NCBI RefSeq assembly: GCF_033473495.1
Contig: NC_088936.1
Coordinates: 4,898,001-4,962,000 of the forward strand
DNA from: Cercospora beticola
Lineage: Eukaryota; Ascomycota; Dothideomycetes; Mycosphaerellales; Mycosphaerellaceae
Length of the DNA: 64,000 nucleotides
Direction of reading: 5' to 3'
The translations under genes were made by a program, and so were the position numbers. The first letter of the stretch is position 1; every line of letters begins with the position of its first letter. Below the pieces are notes generated by a model that was given only the letters and a program-made list of their open reading frames with translations, did not search any database and was not told the origin of the DNA. Shown one piece after another: positions 1 to 12,250 of the stretch.

Positions 1-2719
1 GTCTAGACCTACCTACTCTAGCGAATTAGAATCTGCCCGATATTAACGCTACGTCTCTTACTTTTACTTTTTTATTTAAAGCCTTCCTTAAGAAGGATAA
101 CCTTTTAATATATATTAGACGCTAAAAGCTAGCCTTAAAAAAGCTCGTAGACTTCTTAACGATATACTACTCTACTCCGAACGAATACGAACTAGCTATA
201 GAGTTAGCTAAACACGGTACCTCTCGTCTAGGATTTCTATAGGATTAGGTAGTAAACTCCTCTTCTATTACGGCCGTAGTAAAAGTCGTACTCTTAAATC
301 TTCCGCTAGTCTAAGAGTTGCCGTAGTATTACGAACTAGTCGCCGTCTAGGACGAAGAAGCCTTAGTAGAGACTCTAGCTCTAGCTCTTAACGACATCCC
401 TTAGGTAGTTATTCGCTATCGACCTATCCGCTCGCTAAACGAGATTCGACGTAGTATAGTACGTAATCGTAGACGCGCAAACCGAGCTAACCGCGCCGTA
501 TATACTAAATCCTTGCCGCGTTTACGTTCGCGTTCGCGTTTATAGCCTCTATAGCTAGACGCGTACGGCCCGCTATTTTAGTAGCCTAAGACTTTATAAG
601 AATAGCTATAAGAAACTCTATCTAATACGTCCGTTAAGCGCTCTCCTCCCGCTAACTCGCCTAAGTAGCAGCTATAATCCGAGCCCTCTAGCTTAGAACT
701 ACGAACTCTAGAGTACTTCCCGATCTCCCTACTATAGCCGTCCGTCGAGACTCCCGTCCTCGTAGCCGTTAAATTACTAGTCGTTTACGTCTATATAACG
801 CCTTTGCTAAGTCCGATACTAGTAACGGCAGAAATAGAGAACTAGTAAGAACTAGTTCGTAAACTAGTTCGTAATAACCTATACTAATAATACTAGTAGG
901 GACTACTCGGCAGTTTTAGTAGAAACGGACTCTATAGCGAGTACGTAGGACCGTATAGAAACGTATAGCGTCGTAGACGCGGGAACGACTATCTACTACT
1001 TACGAGAGCTATAGGTTATAGTTACTAACGCCGCAATTCTTTACTACCGCTTATTCTAGCCGCCCGTACCGTAATAGTAGCTAAGTATATAGTAGATAGA
1101 GACCCGGTCTCTCTATACCTAGGACGTGCTCCTCTACCGGAAGTTGCGGAATAATAGTAGCTAGCCGGCAGTCGTATACTAGAGCCGCTAGCCGCTAGAC
1201 GAGCTAATCCTCTAGCTACCGACCCTACCTAAGCTATTCTATAAGTCCCGAACCTTAACGACTTCCTAGCTAAGATAAGGAATACTATAGCGACCTATAC
1301 GACCTAGACTTAGACTCGGCTTAACTAGTTCGAGGCTCGCTTTATATACCTAGAACGCTAGCCTTAGCCGTAGTAGGTGCCGTAGCCGCGACTAGTATAG
1401 CCGCTATAGCGAGTTTTAGGACAAGACGCCTACGTAGTAGTAGACTTAACTAATAGCGAACGTTAATAGGAAGCGCGTAATTAACGTCTAGAACGCGCCG
1501 GTTTGCTCTTACTCCGCCGTAACGATAATAACTATAAGCGCCGCTACGATAGTATATAGCTAAGACGTAGACGCGGTAATCCTTCTCCCTCTAATAATAG
1601 TAACGATAATAGAGGATCGTATAATCGCCGCTACGGACGTAACGATCGCGGTAGGAATAACGATAGACGTAGTCGCCGCTACTATAGCCGCTATAACCTG
1701 TCCTCCTCTCCTAGCGATAATAGATCCTATACTTCTCGTAGCTCTCGAAACTACGATCCTTACTATAATAGTAACTAGCGCCCTAGCCGTTCCCTAGTCC
1801 GCCGTAGCCGTTCGCGAGACGGATAATTTAAGCTCGACGAGATTAGGTACTTCTATCTAGACGCTATAACTATAGAGCTACCTAAAGGAGATATTATAGA
1901 CCGAGGTAGCAAGACCTTTTATAGGTTAGTTTACCTATTCCTAGACGCTACGAAGGACTATACGTACGTTAATAGCTCCTCTAGTACCTATTAGTAGCTA
2001 GTTAAGTACCTACGAGGTACGGCGATATCCTAGTTCTACTTAGAACTAAATAAGGACGACCGTCGAAATATCCGAGGCAGCCGTAGAATCGATAGGTAGG
2101 AGACGGCTCTTCGGAACAAGTTTTAATTACCGGCCTCTAAGGCCTTAGCCCGCCTAGATTCGGAAGCCTTTACGTAGAAAGACGTTCGTACGGACTACTT
2201 ACCTACGGAGTTTGTTCTAAACGTCGTCCGCCTATCGAGAGAGGCCCGTATAACCGACCGTATAGTATAATTAAGTATAGCCTAGATACGCCTATACTCC
2301 GATCTTCGCGTCTTTATACTCTCCCCGACGTCGGAGACTACGGTTAACGTATTCGTTACCTAAATTAAGAACTAAATATTTTCTTAGAAACAAATAGAAC
2401 GCGGCCGCCCTAGCTGCCGCCTAGGTAAGTATAATACTAATAGAGCTAATATAGATAGACGCGGTCGGTATTAGAGACTAGCGCGAGAATACGATCGCAC
2501 CTATAGACGATACTCTACGTAGATCTAATCCGATAGCCGTCGCCCTATAGATACTTAGCTTCCTAGAGACCGATTATATTCTAACCTAGCTCTATAGTAA
2601 AACGACTATATATAAGATCGCCTTCCGCGCCCTCGTAGAAATAGTAGCGGATCTAATAACGTCTGTATTAAACAAGAACTACGTATTAAATAAGAACCTA
2701 TCGACGAACGTTCTAGCCG

Positions 2720-2775
2720 TCCTTACTATAACTATAGTAAGCTAGGCTATTTCTCTCGGGAGTATACTAAACCTA
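2720..2775 (+). pseudogene. Relict gag CCHC zinc knuckle with ligands mutated to tyrosine
   Basis: The frame reads YYNYSKLGYFSREYTKP. This is the spacing of a retrotransposon zinc knuckle (C-x2-C-x4-H-x4-C) with each cysteine and the histidine replaced by tyrosine. TGY to TAY and CAY to TAY are the changes RIP makes at TpG and CpA. The identification rests on spacing and on the flanking basic stretch, and the zinc-binding function is lost. Confidence 0.65.
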
Positions 2776-3289
2776 GACGCGAGCGAGCGCGTTCTCGTAG
2801 CTACTCTCGTAGTCGTAAGGGCCGTAGAGGCCGTATATATATAGCGAACCTAGATAGCCGTCCTTCGTCTATTAATAGTTACTATACCGAAGACCGATCT
2901 CGTAGCCGTTCGGTATCTCCGGACGTTCTAGGTATATTTATAGGCATAATTGACTTTAAGGACGACTATAGTATAGTACTAAGGAACGTAGATTCCTATT
3001 TCTTCGCCGCGGATATTATAGCCGTAATAGGTTCCTTCGCGCCGGCCTTCCTCTCTCGCGAATACTACTATTAGACGTACGGGTAATACTTTCTATTAGT
3101 GTCCGCCTTAAGGACGTACTAAACCTCGGTATATTTAATAGCGACCTAGTTTTCCTCGGGGAATAAGGTCGGTCTACTAGAGCGTATTATCGAATCGACC
3201 GCTATTATATAGCGTAGTATAGGTAACGTCCTAATACGATCCTTTTAGTACCTCCGGCTCGCTTTAAGAGTACGCTAGGACGGCTCTAA

Positions 3290-3360
3290 TTACCGGGTAG
3301 TCCTTAATACCGGCGTAGGCGGCACTCTCGTAGACGAGGACTTCTTATATAACTACTACC
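3290..3360 (+). pseudogene. Relict retroviral-type aspartic protease active site
   Basis: The frame reads LNTGVGGTLVDEDF, where a D-[ST]-G-A type active site followed by a G-x-x-V-D-E-D stretch is expected between gag and RT. The catalytic aspartate is now asparagine (AAT after a T), which fits TpG to TpA change of a GAT codon. The enzyme would have cut the gag-pol polyprotein. Confidence 0.55.
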
Positions 3361-4229
3361 CGGATATATAACTCTATCCGCTACCTCGGCTATATCGGAT
3401 TAGAAGTATCGTAGGTACGTAGGAATACGACCGATTCGCTACTATCGATATATAGATTCCGGCCTTAGTTAAGGGAGAATATATTCTTACTCGCGTTCGC
3501 TATACTACCTACGTCGTCTATAACTTACTAGTTAAGATACTTATAGGAATAGACGTTATCGCTACGGAGGATATTATAATAGATATTAGCCGTAAGGTTA
3601 CTACTTTAGGGTAGTATAAAAACGCTAAGGTCCTATTATTAGTTATAAGGAAGGCTAAGACGCTATTCTATACTATATTAGAGACGGTAGAGTCTTTCGT
3701 ATTGCCGCCGTATTCTAAGTTCTAGATCCCGATTGCCGTACGCGACCTACTACCGAACGACTATAATTTTAACTTCGTTCCTAAGCCGAACTATCTCGCT
3801 AGACTCTAGCGTTCTCTATATATCTTAAACGCGGTCTTAGATAGCTATACGGAGTACGTCTTAGTCGCTAATTACGGTACTATAGAGGTAATTCTCCTAC
3901 TATAAACGCGTCTCGGAGTAGTTTATAAAATAGTACTAGAGGGCGCTTTTCTAGCTACCCTAGCTAGCCGCGTCGAAGATTTAGCCGAGCTTCCGAATTT
4001 TCTAAGGCCGAGTCGCGCTTAACTCGTAAGTCTACTCTACCGAAGATAGCGGTCCCTCTAGATATACCGCTAAACTCTATAGAGCATAAATTAGAGAATA
4101 GATATACGGCGTATAGGGACGAGACTCGCTAAAAGGCGTACGCGACGTTAGTTAAGAAGTAGAAACGCCTCTAGGTTAATAAAGGTACTATAGTTAAAGT
4201 CTCTAAAGCCGATTACCTACCTATTCCGC

Positions 4230-5000
4230 TCCTTACTAGTAGTAAGGCCTACCGCTTACCTACGACTATTTATCCTCTTTCTAGACCCGACTACGAAGTA
4301 GTTAATAAAGCCTTTAACGCCTTATACGAATACGGCAAAATAGAGTTTATAACTAGGCCGACTCCCTTCGGTTTTCCTATCTTTATTATTTAGAAGATAG
4401 TCCTACTCGATAGTAAACCGGTATAGAAAGATAGAGCCGTAGTCGATATCTATAGTTTAAATAAGATAGTAGTTAAGGACTCTTATCCCTTACTATAATA
4501 AGACGAGATCGTAGACGCTCTCTATAGTATAGAATATATTACTATAATCGATATAGTATCGTTCTTCTACTAATAGGCTATAGCTAAAGGCGACTGCTAT
4601 AAATTTACGGTTAATAGCTACTATAGATAAGAATAGATAAATATCGCAATTATAGGGTACGCCGGTAGCGTCTAATACGTCTAGCGGTAACTTAACCGTA
4701 TTCTTAAGCTATTTCGAGACTTCTACTATATATATATCGATAATATTATTATCTTCTCGCGGACGCTTAACGACTACCTTATATACCTTAACTGCCTATT
4801 CGGCCTCCTTAATTCCTTCGATATTAGTATTACGCTCTAGAAAACCTTTCTTAGCTACCCGTCCGCGGCTCTTCTAGGTTAGAGAGTTAGTAGCCTTAGT
4901 TATACTATCTACGAAGAAAAGGTTCGTACTATCCTCGACCTTCTATTTCTATAGACGCTTAAGGAGTTAGAATTTTATATTAGTATTATAGGCTAGTAAC
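4230..5000 (+). pseudogene. Relict Ty3/gypsy reverse transcriptase
   Basis: Through stops the frame carries the R-P-T-P-F-G-F-P block, a V-V-D-I-Y-S-L-N-K block, and the catalytic YxDD box in the form YIDN at 4,733-4,744 followed by IIIFS. The second catalytic aspartate has become asparagine. RNase H follows at about 5,200-5,600, ending near a F-x-F-I-D-Y-T stretch at about 5,490. Confidence 0.85.
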
Positions 5001-6059
5001 GGTACTATATCCTATACTTTTTATAAATTATAGCTTCGTTCGAGGAAAGGAAGAAGTACTTACTATAATAGGGACCTAATCGAGGCAATCCTCGTAAGCG
5101 ATTTATAGCGCGAACTAGAGCGTAGAATAACGCCGAAAACCTTAACTAGTAGCGTCGCTATTTCGATATTCTAGCTAAGATCTACCGAACGGCGTCCTTT
5201 CTCTACTATACCGACTTCTATCGTTCTCTCTATATCGATCTTAATTCTAGCTACGATAGCTTTACTATAGTCGCGTATATAGTAGAAGGCGACCCTACCT
5301 CTACCGACGGCAGCAAGGCAGTTCGTTTCCTAGCTACTAAAGTCTAGCTAGTTATATACTTAAGTAAGGCTCTATCGGACGTAGAATCGTAATATTTAGC
5401 GATAGAACTAGAAGTCGCTAGCCTTATCTAGATAGTAAGGAAACTACGCTACGTCTTATAGGCCTCGTAGAAACCTGTCTTTATATTTATAGATTATACC
5501 GCCGCTTTAGGAATTATAGTATCCGAGTCGATAACTAGTACTACGTCCCTAGACTATATAAACCTTCGCCTCGTACGAGCTAGCTAGTACTTATCGTAGT
5601 TCTACGGTATAGTTACGATCTACTAGCCTAGCTATCTATATAGCGTTCCGGACGCACTTAGTCGCTTAATCGACGACTAGAGACGTACGAATACGGATAC
5701 TCTCGATCCTCTTACGTATAACGATTCCGACTAAGCCTACGATACGGTCGATAACTCTACGTGCCTTTACCTATATAGGTACGAGGATATATAGTATTTC
5801 TACGCTATAATAATCGATAAGAATACCGGTCGTATATATACGTCCGTAGAGACGATAGCGTTTTACTCTATCTTAGTCGGATTATCGGAGGAGTTTAAGC
5901 GCGACTTAATCTATAGATACTAGAACGACCTAGCTTAGGTATAGCGGCTAGAGTAACTATAAGCCGCGGAGTAGCGGCGTATCCGGGACCTTAAAGGCAA
6001 GGACGAAAACGACGGCGAATAAGAAGCGGTACTCTTAGAGTTATAGTTCTTCTTACGCG

Positions 6060-7160
6060 ACGGCCTAATATATTTTAAGGACGATACTAACGGCCGCGAA
6101 CGCCTTTATATTCCTAGTTCCTTAATAAAGAAGGTATTTAGAATAGCCTATAACGACTACTACTATTCCGGATTTTACTATATATACGCCCGCGTCTTTA
6201 CCTCCTTCTATATCTATAGGCTAGCTAAGGAACTCCGTCTTTATATTAAGTACTATCCGGACTATATCTTAAACTAGACTTACTACTACTAGCTATACGG
6301 AGAGCTAAATCCTATCTACGCTATCGTAGTACTAGACTATATAGTTACGGCTAACTAGGTCTTCGGCCTTCCGCTAGTAGATAGCTTTAATAGCTTCCTT
6401 ACCGAGACCTATAAATTCTCGAAAAGAGTTATCCTTACGAAGGTAAAATAAGACTAGTCTATAGCCGAATATAGTACTACCTAGCTATATAGCTATATCG
6501 TCTACGAGAGATCTCTACTAGTAGTAATAATTAGCGACCGTAATCGGAAATAGCTATCTAACTTTATAAAGTCCGCCTTTTAAAAACTAGGTACTAGGTT
6601 CCTAGCTACGACTACCTATTACTCTTAGATAGACGGTTAAAGTAAGAGGACGAACTAGACTATAGAAATCGTATTACAATATTTTATTACGTCCTTCCCG
6701 GCGGCTAATTAGATAGAGGCTCTCCTATATATTTAAGCCGAGCTTAATAATTCCCGTAATACCTCTTCCGGCGAAATCCCGAACGTAATTATTTAGGGTT
6801 TTAAGAATAACTTAGACGTACTCCTACCTTTAGCTAAATTGCCTACGGCCGACTATATCGCTATCCGCTAGAAGGCACGCGACTAAGCCGCCGACTCCCT
6901 AGTATAGGTAGCGGTAGCGATAAAAGACTAGTACGACGCGGTATACCGCTCTATCCGATTCGTACTAGGATAGCAAGTCCTTCTTCGCTTATATAGAGAG
7001 TACGAGATTCTAGGATAGCGTAACTATAAGTACTATTACTAGCGAGCTAGCCCTTTCCCGGTAGATCGTACTATAGAACGACTCGTATATAGACTCGTCC
7101 TCTCTCTAGTAATAAAGATCTACCTAGTCGTTTCGGTAGCCTAGTTAGAGCCGTACCTAT
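6060..7160 (+). pseudogene. Relict Ty3/gypsy integrase
   Basis: The frame contains an N-terminal zinc-binding region with tyrosines where His/Cys are expected (YYPDYILNQT near 6,250-6,280), a core with a D near 6,335 (VVLDYIV), ISDRNRK near 6,535, and DGQSKRTNQTIE near 6,630-6,670. A conserved LNNSRN segment lies near 6,745. Several TAG and TAA stops interrupt it. The chromodomain directly follows. Confidence 0.85.
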
Positions 7161-7235
7161 AAGATAACGACTCTTACGACCGCGATCCGCTAGAACTAGG
7201 CCCGGTATAGATAGCTAACTACGACGACGATAACG

Positions 7236-7400
7236 CGCCCTCCTTTAAGATCGAGAGGCTTCTCGATCGTAGAACGTCCCGCGGCCGGCTATAGTACTTA
7301 GTAAAATAGAAAGACTATAACTATAGCTATAATATTTAGTACGATATCGACGACCTCTACGATACTATAGATTTAATAGCGAATTACGACCGAGACTATC
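7236..7400 (+). pseudogene. Relict C-terminal chromodomain of the gypsy integrase
   Basis: The frame reads FKIERLLDRR...YLVK, a stop, KDY, then YNI, a stop and YDIDDL. This matches the chromodomain pattern in which the second aromatic (K-W-K-G-Y) and the later tryptophan (N-T-W) sit exactly at the two TAG stops, as expected if TGG became TAG. A chromodomain after the integrase places the element in the chromovirus clade, whose integrases target heterochromatin. Confidence 0.7.
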
Positions 7401-9229
7401 CTTTGCCTCGCTAGTAGGAACTATAACGTAGCAACCGTTAGCGCTAGTAGAAGGCCTAGCCTTTTTTAGGCCGCCGTACCGTATTACCTTCGTATTTACT
7501 ATTACTACGTCCTCTACGTCCCGGCTCGAGAGCAGATAGGGATACTATACGCTAGACGCGTGCCGAGCGTAGACTACGCTAGTAACGTCGCGCTTTACTT
7601 TTACGTTTACGTCTATATTTATACTAGCGTATTTTGTAGTTAATAGTAACTAGCTACTAGAAATTTCTATTATACGATAGTAGCAAACTTAGCTACTAGT
7701 ATCTCCGCCGTATCTTCCGCTAGATACGTCTAATATCTATTAGTAAGGCTATATCCTTAACTCCGATAGCGTATCCGCGTCTACCTATATATTAAGCGAT
7801 ACTATTTTTGCTCTAACTCTACCTCCGGAAGTCTACGCCGCACGTATTCGCTAGCTCCGTAGGGTATAACTCGACGCGGCTACCGCCGTACGACCGCCTC
7901 CGCCGTATAATAAATACTATAACTATCTCGTCCGCTATATAGCTAGTAATATAGCTTCTTCGGTAACGAACGGCGACTAGCTCGGCCTACTATACGAAAA
8001 GATACGTAAGAAGTTTAATAAGAGCTAGACTATTCTACTTAATATTCGCGACTTTAAGCGAACGGCTCTAGTCGCTAAGCCGCTCGAAATATAGACGCTA
8101 GTCTTCGAGAACGGAATTACCTCTACGTCCGTAACGTTACTAAAGAATATAATACTCTCTAATATAGCTAAGCCGACTATAGAGTAGAAGAAGGAAGACG
8201 TCCGCTACCCGTTCGCCCTCCCGACGCCGGTACTAAACCTATTCCTTTATACTATTCCGACCTCGGACGACTTCTATAGCGAATATATTAAATAAATAGG
8301 CCGCGAGAAGGGCGACTATATAACAGAGATAGAAGGCGCTCCTACTATTATAGCCGCGATAGTCGCTAAGGATTTTACTCTCCTATTCTTCTAGCGAAAC
8401 CCTATTAAATTCCTTACTAAGTTCGATAGCCTTCTACTACTAGACGTAGCGAATACCCTAGTCCCGATAGTACTACTATAAGGTAGGCACTATATCGTCC
8501 TAGTTACTACGTAGTAGAAGCACGACGTAATAACGTACGGCCTAATTATAGTACTTATATCTATCTAGGCCTCCTCTCTAACTAATATAGATCTTTAGTT
8601 TACCTTTAAGGATAGCTATTCTCTAATAGTCGGCGCGACTTAGACGCCGCTAATCGATATAACTACCGACGCCTAGCTATTACTCCCTACCTAGTCTATA
8701 GTTATAGATTTCCTCGACTATAGAGCTAACGCTATATTTATAATAAGAGTATACGCCCGTTTATATAACTGCTACCTACTAATTAGCCTCCTTACTATAT
8801 AGGAGATTTAACTACTAGTCGAGACCTACTATACCTACGCCGCCGTCTTCTACTACGATCCGTAGCTCGTACTATAGTTCTTATCTCGGATAAAACTAGG
8901 AGTATAATAGACGCCTTACCTCCTATACGATATACTAATCCGTAGCTTCTATTTTATACCCGAAACCGTCCGTCGCCTACTAGCCGTTATCCTATATTAT
9001 TCTAGCTAGAGCTATAATCGCATTTCCCTACCGGCAGTATATAAATAGATCGTAGTAGTCGCTCTAAACGAGGCGGACGATACCCCTATAGACAAGCTAC
9101 TCTAGTTAAAACGCGGCTGTCTGCTAGGTTACTATAAGGTCTATATTAAGCCTACCGATATAAGGGCCTTTTAGGTCGCTACTAAGACCGCCCGCTATAA
9201 GACCCGTATCGCAGAGAGGATAAGATAGG

Positions 9230-9860
9230 ACATCGTCGGCTAATGCGATATTGTTAAGCCCGCTATCCTATCTATGCTTATACCGCTCCTATTTAACCCG
9301 TACTACCGCTTCCACCCCGCGCGGACGGCGATTTCCCTAACGTTCGAAATAGGCAGGAAACACGGTCGCAACGGACTACTCGACTGGGACGTCGGCGTTA
9401 CCGGCGAATAGGGCGACGACAAGCTCGGGAAGACACAAACCGAACAGACGGCTGCGGAACCTAGACAAGAATCCCCACCGGTCGGCGGCGGCAGTCGGCC
9501 TGGGACGCCACCTGCCGAGGGCGGACGAGATGCCCGAGAAGGAGCGTCTGCACCCCGCTAAGCTCAACTGAACGCCTTGGCCTAGTTCGACGCCTATGTC
9601 TCCTCTAGCTTGTTCGGCACGGATGAGGATACGCGTGCTAATCGAGACCTATTGTGGCATGCGGCCTGCATGCTTATAGACGCAGAAGACTAGAACGTCC
9701 TGCCTAAGGTCGAGCATAACAAGGATAGCATCGTATATAGTAACGTTAGCGGTCAGGACGAGTCCGACGAAGAGGGCAGCACTAGCGTCCCCGCCCGCGT
9801 ACTATATCCAGCCCTACAGCCGGCCGCCGCGGCACTTACCGGCGACGACGCAGTCTTCGA
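9230..9860 (+). other. Island of near-normal dinucleotide use inside RIPed DNA
   Basis: Here CA and TG dinucleotides reappear at ordinary density (for example around 9,450-9,560 and 9,640-9,680). On both sides they are almost absent. The reading frame of the surrounding unknown ORF continues across it with few stops. It is GC-rich with Gly/Pro/Ala codons. The island may be too short or too diverged from other copies for RIP, or a recent gene-conversion tract. Confidence 0.6.
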
Positions 9861-10716
9861 TACGCATTAGTATAATACTATAGAGTACCCCGACCTCGAC
9901 TACTAGAAGGCCTTCGACTAGGAGCACCCGAACGCGCCGGTTAATATCCTTAAGATCTTGCCGTTCGACGCTTAGGGTCTCGTATATACGGATACGCTGC
10001 CGCCGGCCGGTTTCCGACTAGAAGACGTCTATCTCGGACGATTATACGAGCTAAAGGACGCCGGCTATATCTTATTCGATACTCTCTATAAGCTCTACCC
10101 GGTAGTCTTCGATTTAAAGGGCAGTATCCTAGATATACGTAAGCCTTACGGCCGTCCGTATATTATCTAGGAAGGCAATAGCGGCAATAGCAAGCGCTAT
10201 AGTCTAGGATACGGACGCTATATCCTCTACGGCGAGGTAGCTTACGAGAAGGCGCGCTATACGAAGGGCGACAAATGCTACCTTCTCGACGGTACGAACC
10301 GTACGTAGTATAACGCTAACTATACGAGCAATTAGATCGATCCTTCCGACTACGTCGCAAACGAGGATAATATCCGCTAGCCGGTAGAGATTAATATCGT
10401 ATCTATCCCGACCTCGGTACTAGAAGTACTCTATAAGGAAGAGTAGACGCCGGCCCTAGTATACTTTCTTAAGATAGTCGCTCTACTATAAGCTACGTTC
10501 CGCCCTCGTAACTCTCCGAAGAAGAGTCGGAAGCTACTCTATATAGTCGATAAGTTGAAATTTAAGTATACTATATCCTTATATCTAGACCGCCTCTTCC
10601 TCTCCTTACGTTCTATCCGCGGCCGCTACTAGGCCCTTACTTAGGTATAGAAGGATAACTCGGCGCTCTACTTATACCTATCCTTGCGCCTAGATACTAC
10701 CGACGATAACTCCGAC

Positions 10717-10762
10717 GGCGCTATTAACTCCCTACCGGGCGCTATTAACTCCCTACCGGCCT
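10717..10762 (+). repeat. Short tandem duplication (about 24 bp x 2)
   Basis: The unit ggcgctattaactccctacc occurs twice back to back and in frame, encoding GAINSLP twice. It lies inside the unrecognised extra reading frame. Confidence 0.8.
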
Positions 10763-10995
10763 CGGAGATCGGAGAAGATTCGGAGGACGAGCTCTAACTC
10801 CCTATAGTAGCCCTAGCTAAGCCTCTTCGCCGTAAGAAGAAGTCCGATAATCTTTAATAAGCTACTTCTAAGGCCTAGCTAAAGAAGGGCAAGCCTACTA
10901 CGACCGAGACGCTAAAGTAGAGCTAGAGGACTACTAGAAAGTCGGTACTCTTAGCCTTCTTACCTAAGCTTAACTTCTCGGCTACTAAATCCTCT

Positions 10996-11120
10996 TTAGC
11001 TAAGTCTACGATAAAGACTAGCCCGACTTTAGCTAAGTCTATAAAGACCGGCCTAACTTCCGCTAAGTCTATAAAGACCGGCCTAACTTTAGCTAAGTCT
11101 ACGATAAAGACCGGCCTAAC
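10996..11120 (+). repeat. Four in-frame 30/33-bp tandem repeats
   Basis: The units begin agctaagtct and end near ggcctaac. They encode four copies of an approximately 10-11 residue repeat of the form LAKS(T I)KTGLT. Units one and four are 33 bp and the middle two are 30 bp. The copies differ by substitutions at a few positions. The repeat lies near the basic C-terminal end of the unknown frame. Confidence 0.8.
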
Positions 11121-11448
11121 GGACGGTTCTATAGGAACGCCTATCGAGAAGACTAAGCGCCGCTCGAGCCGCTTAGCGGAGGCTTAGGAAGAGACTATTC
11201 TAGCTACTCCTACCCGATCCGCAAAACGTAAGGCTACCGAATCCTTAAAGTAGGCCGCCGCTAAGAAGGAGCGCCGGTTAGCCTAGAGATATACGTAAAG
11301 GAGGCTCGCGCTTAGAGACCGAGACGTACGCTCGCATATTTAGTACTAAGGCGTACGCTATATCGAGGACGATACTTTTTTAAGACAGAGAGAGGGGTAA
11401 TTATTATAGTATAACTATATAGCCGCCGCTGCTATACTAGCCGTACTT

Positions 11449-11482
11449 AGCGGCCGGTACCTTAGCGGCCGGTACCTCCTTT
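11449..11482. repeat. 16-bp tandem duplication near the boundary of the two elements
   Basis: The 16-bp unit ccttagcggccggtac, or a phase-shifted version of it, occurs twice in direct succession. It sits about 70 bp before the start of the copia block, downstream of the last readable codon of the extra frame, so it may belong to the 3' region of the gypsy-type element. Confidence 0.7.
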
Positions 11483-11649
11483 AGATAGTAGTTAGTAGAG
11501 AGATATAAGAGATATATACTTTACCGCTTATAGCTTATTCGTCCTAGACGTAGTAGTAAAAGAGTTAAGTTAGCTATCTTCTTAGTTATTTCTAGCTTTA
11601 TAAAGTTCTTCTAGATAAAGTATTCTTAATTAAGCTTTAAAGTTCTAGC

Positions 11650-12250
11650 TTATCTATCTCTTATTAACTTTATTCTAAGAATTTTCTCTAGTTCTCTAAG
11701 ATCTTTAATCTTAAATATCTTACCTAGCTATTCCTTAAACTAAAGTATATCTTCTAGCTTTAGTACTATAATTAGAATATTATCTATATAGGTTAGAATT
11801 AGAATATTCCTTTCCTAGTAGATAAGAAGATATAGGTCTACTTCTAATTATATAAATCTAATTTGTTTTAACTTTAAGATATAGAGTTTGTTCTAGTCTC
11901 TTACTATTTACTTTAGTCTATATAAGCTTCTTAGAATTTATAGGACTATATTAGGTAGAATCTTAACTTCTAGTAGTAGAATTATAAAGATTTCTTTTTA
12001 AAGTTTGCTTTTAGTAAATATATTATTTATATCTACTTAGTAGAGTTCTAGATCCTTCTTATAAACTATAGCTATAAATACTCTTAAAGTATTATATCTA
12101 ACTATTAGTATAAAGGTCTCTTAGAAATTAACTCTAAACTTCTAAAAGAAACTTCTTATAACTAGTCTTGCTTTAAACTTCTTAATAGCTCTACTAATTA
12201 ATCTCTTTATATTAAATATCTACTTAGATATAATAAGGTTTGCTTCTTTA
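11650..12250 (-). pseudogene. Relict Ty1/copia reverse transcriptase
   Basis: Minus-strand reading gives KKFKARLVIRSF, VRYNTLRVF, QVDINNIFT-like, ILRSLYRLKQ and LTYIDNILII in the correct order and spacing for copia RT. The YVDD box has become YIDN, losing one catalytic aspartate. Stops are TAA or TAG. Confidence 0.85.

Larger units (their letters stand above)
1..7440 (+). mobile_element. RIP-degraded Ty3/gypsy chromovirus retrotransposon (gag-pol), 5' end outside the window
   Basis: Reading one plus-strand frame through its stop codons gives a Ty3/gypsy polyprotein in the order gag, zinc knuckle (about 2,720-2,775), aspartic protease (about 3,300), reverse transcriptase (about 4,230-5,000), RNase H (about 5,200-5,600), integrase (about 6,060-7,150) and chromodomain (about 7,236-7,400). 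RT landmarks are PFGFP near 4,365 and YIDN at 4,733-4,744. Integrase landmarks are a KFSKR-like stretch near 6,415, ISDRNRK near 6,535 and DGQSKRTNQT near 6,635. CpA and TpG are scarce, TpA is abundant and CpG is retained. Nearly every stop is TAG or TAA, as expected from CAG, CAA or TGG. No open reading frame of useful length survives. No 5' LTR was found, so the element probably begins left of base 1. Confidence 0.85.
7440..11380 (+). pseudogene. Unrecognised RIP-degraded extra reading frame downstream of the gypsy integrase
   Basis: A single plus-strand frame, readable apart from TAG/TAA stops at positions typical of former CAG/CAA/TGG codons, can be followed for about 1,300 codons after the chromodomain. 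It contains aromatic-rich segments, an acidic/proline stretch near 9,420-9,560, a Tyr-rich block near 10,000-10,400, in-frame tandem repeats at 10,996-11,120 and a basic tail (RRSSRLA, AKRKA) near 11,150-11,300. I recognise no domain. It could be an extra ORF of the same element, the gag of a second element, or a captured gene. Confidence 0.5.

Noticed and set aside
9376..9567. 63-codon minus-strand ORF in the RIP-poor island
   Set aside because: It is antisense to a longer plus-strand frame that continues on both sides, so it is a shadow of that frame.
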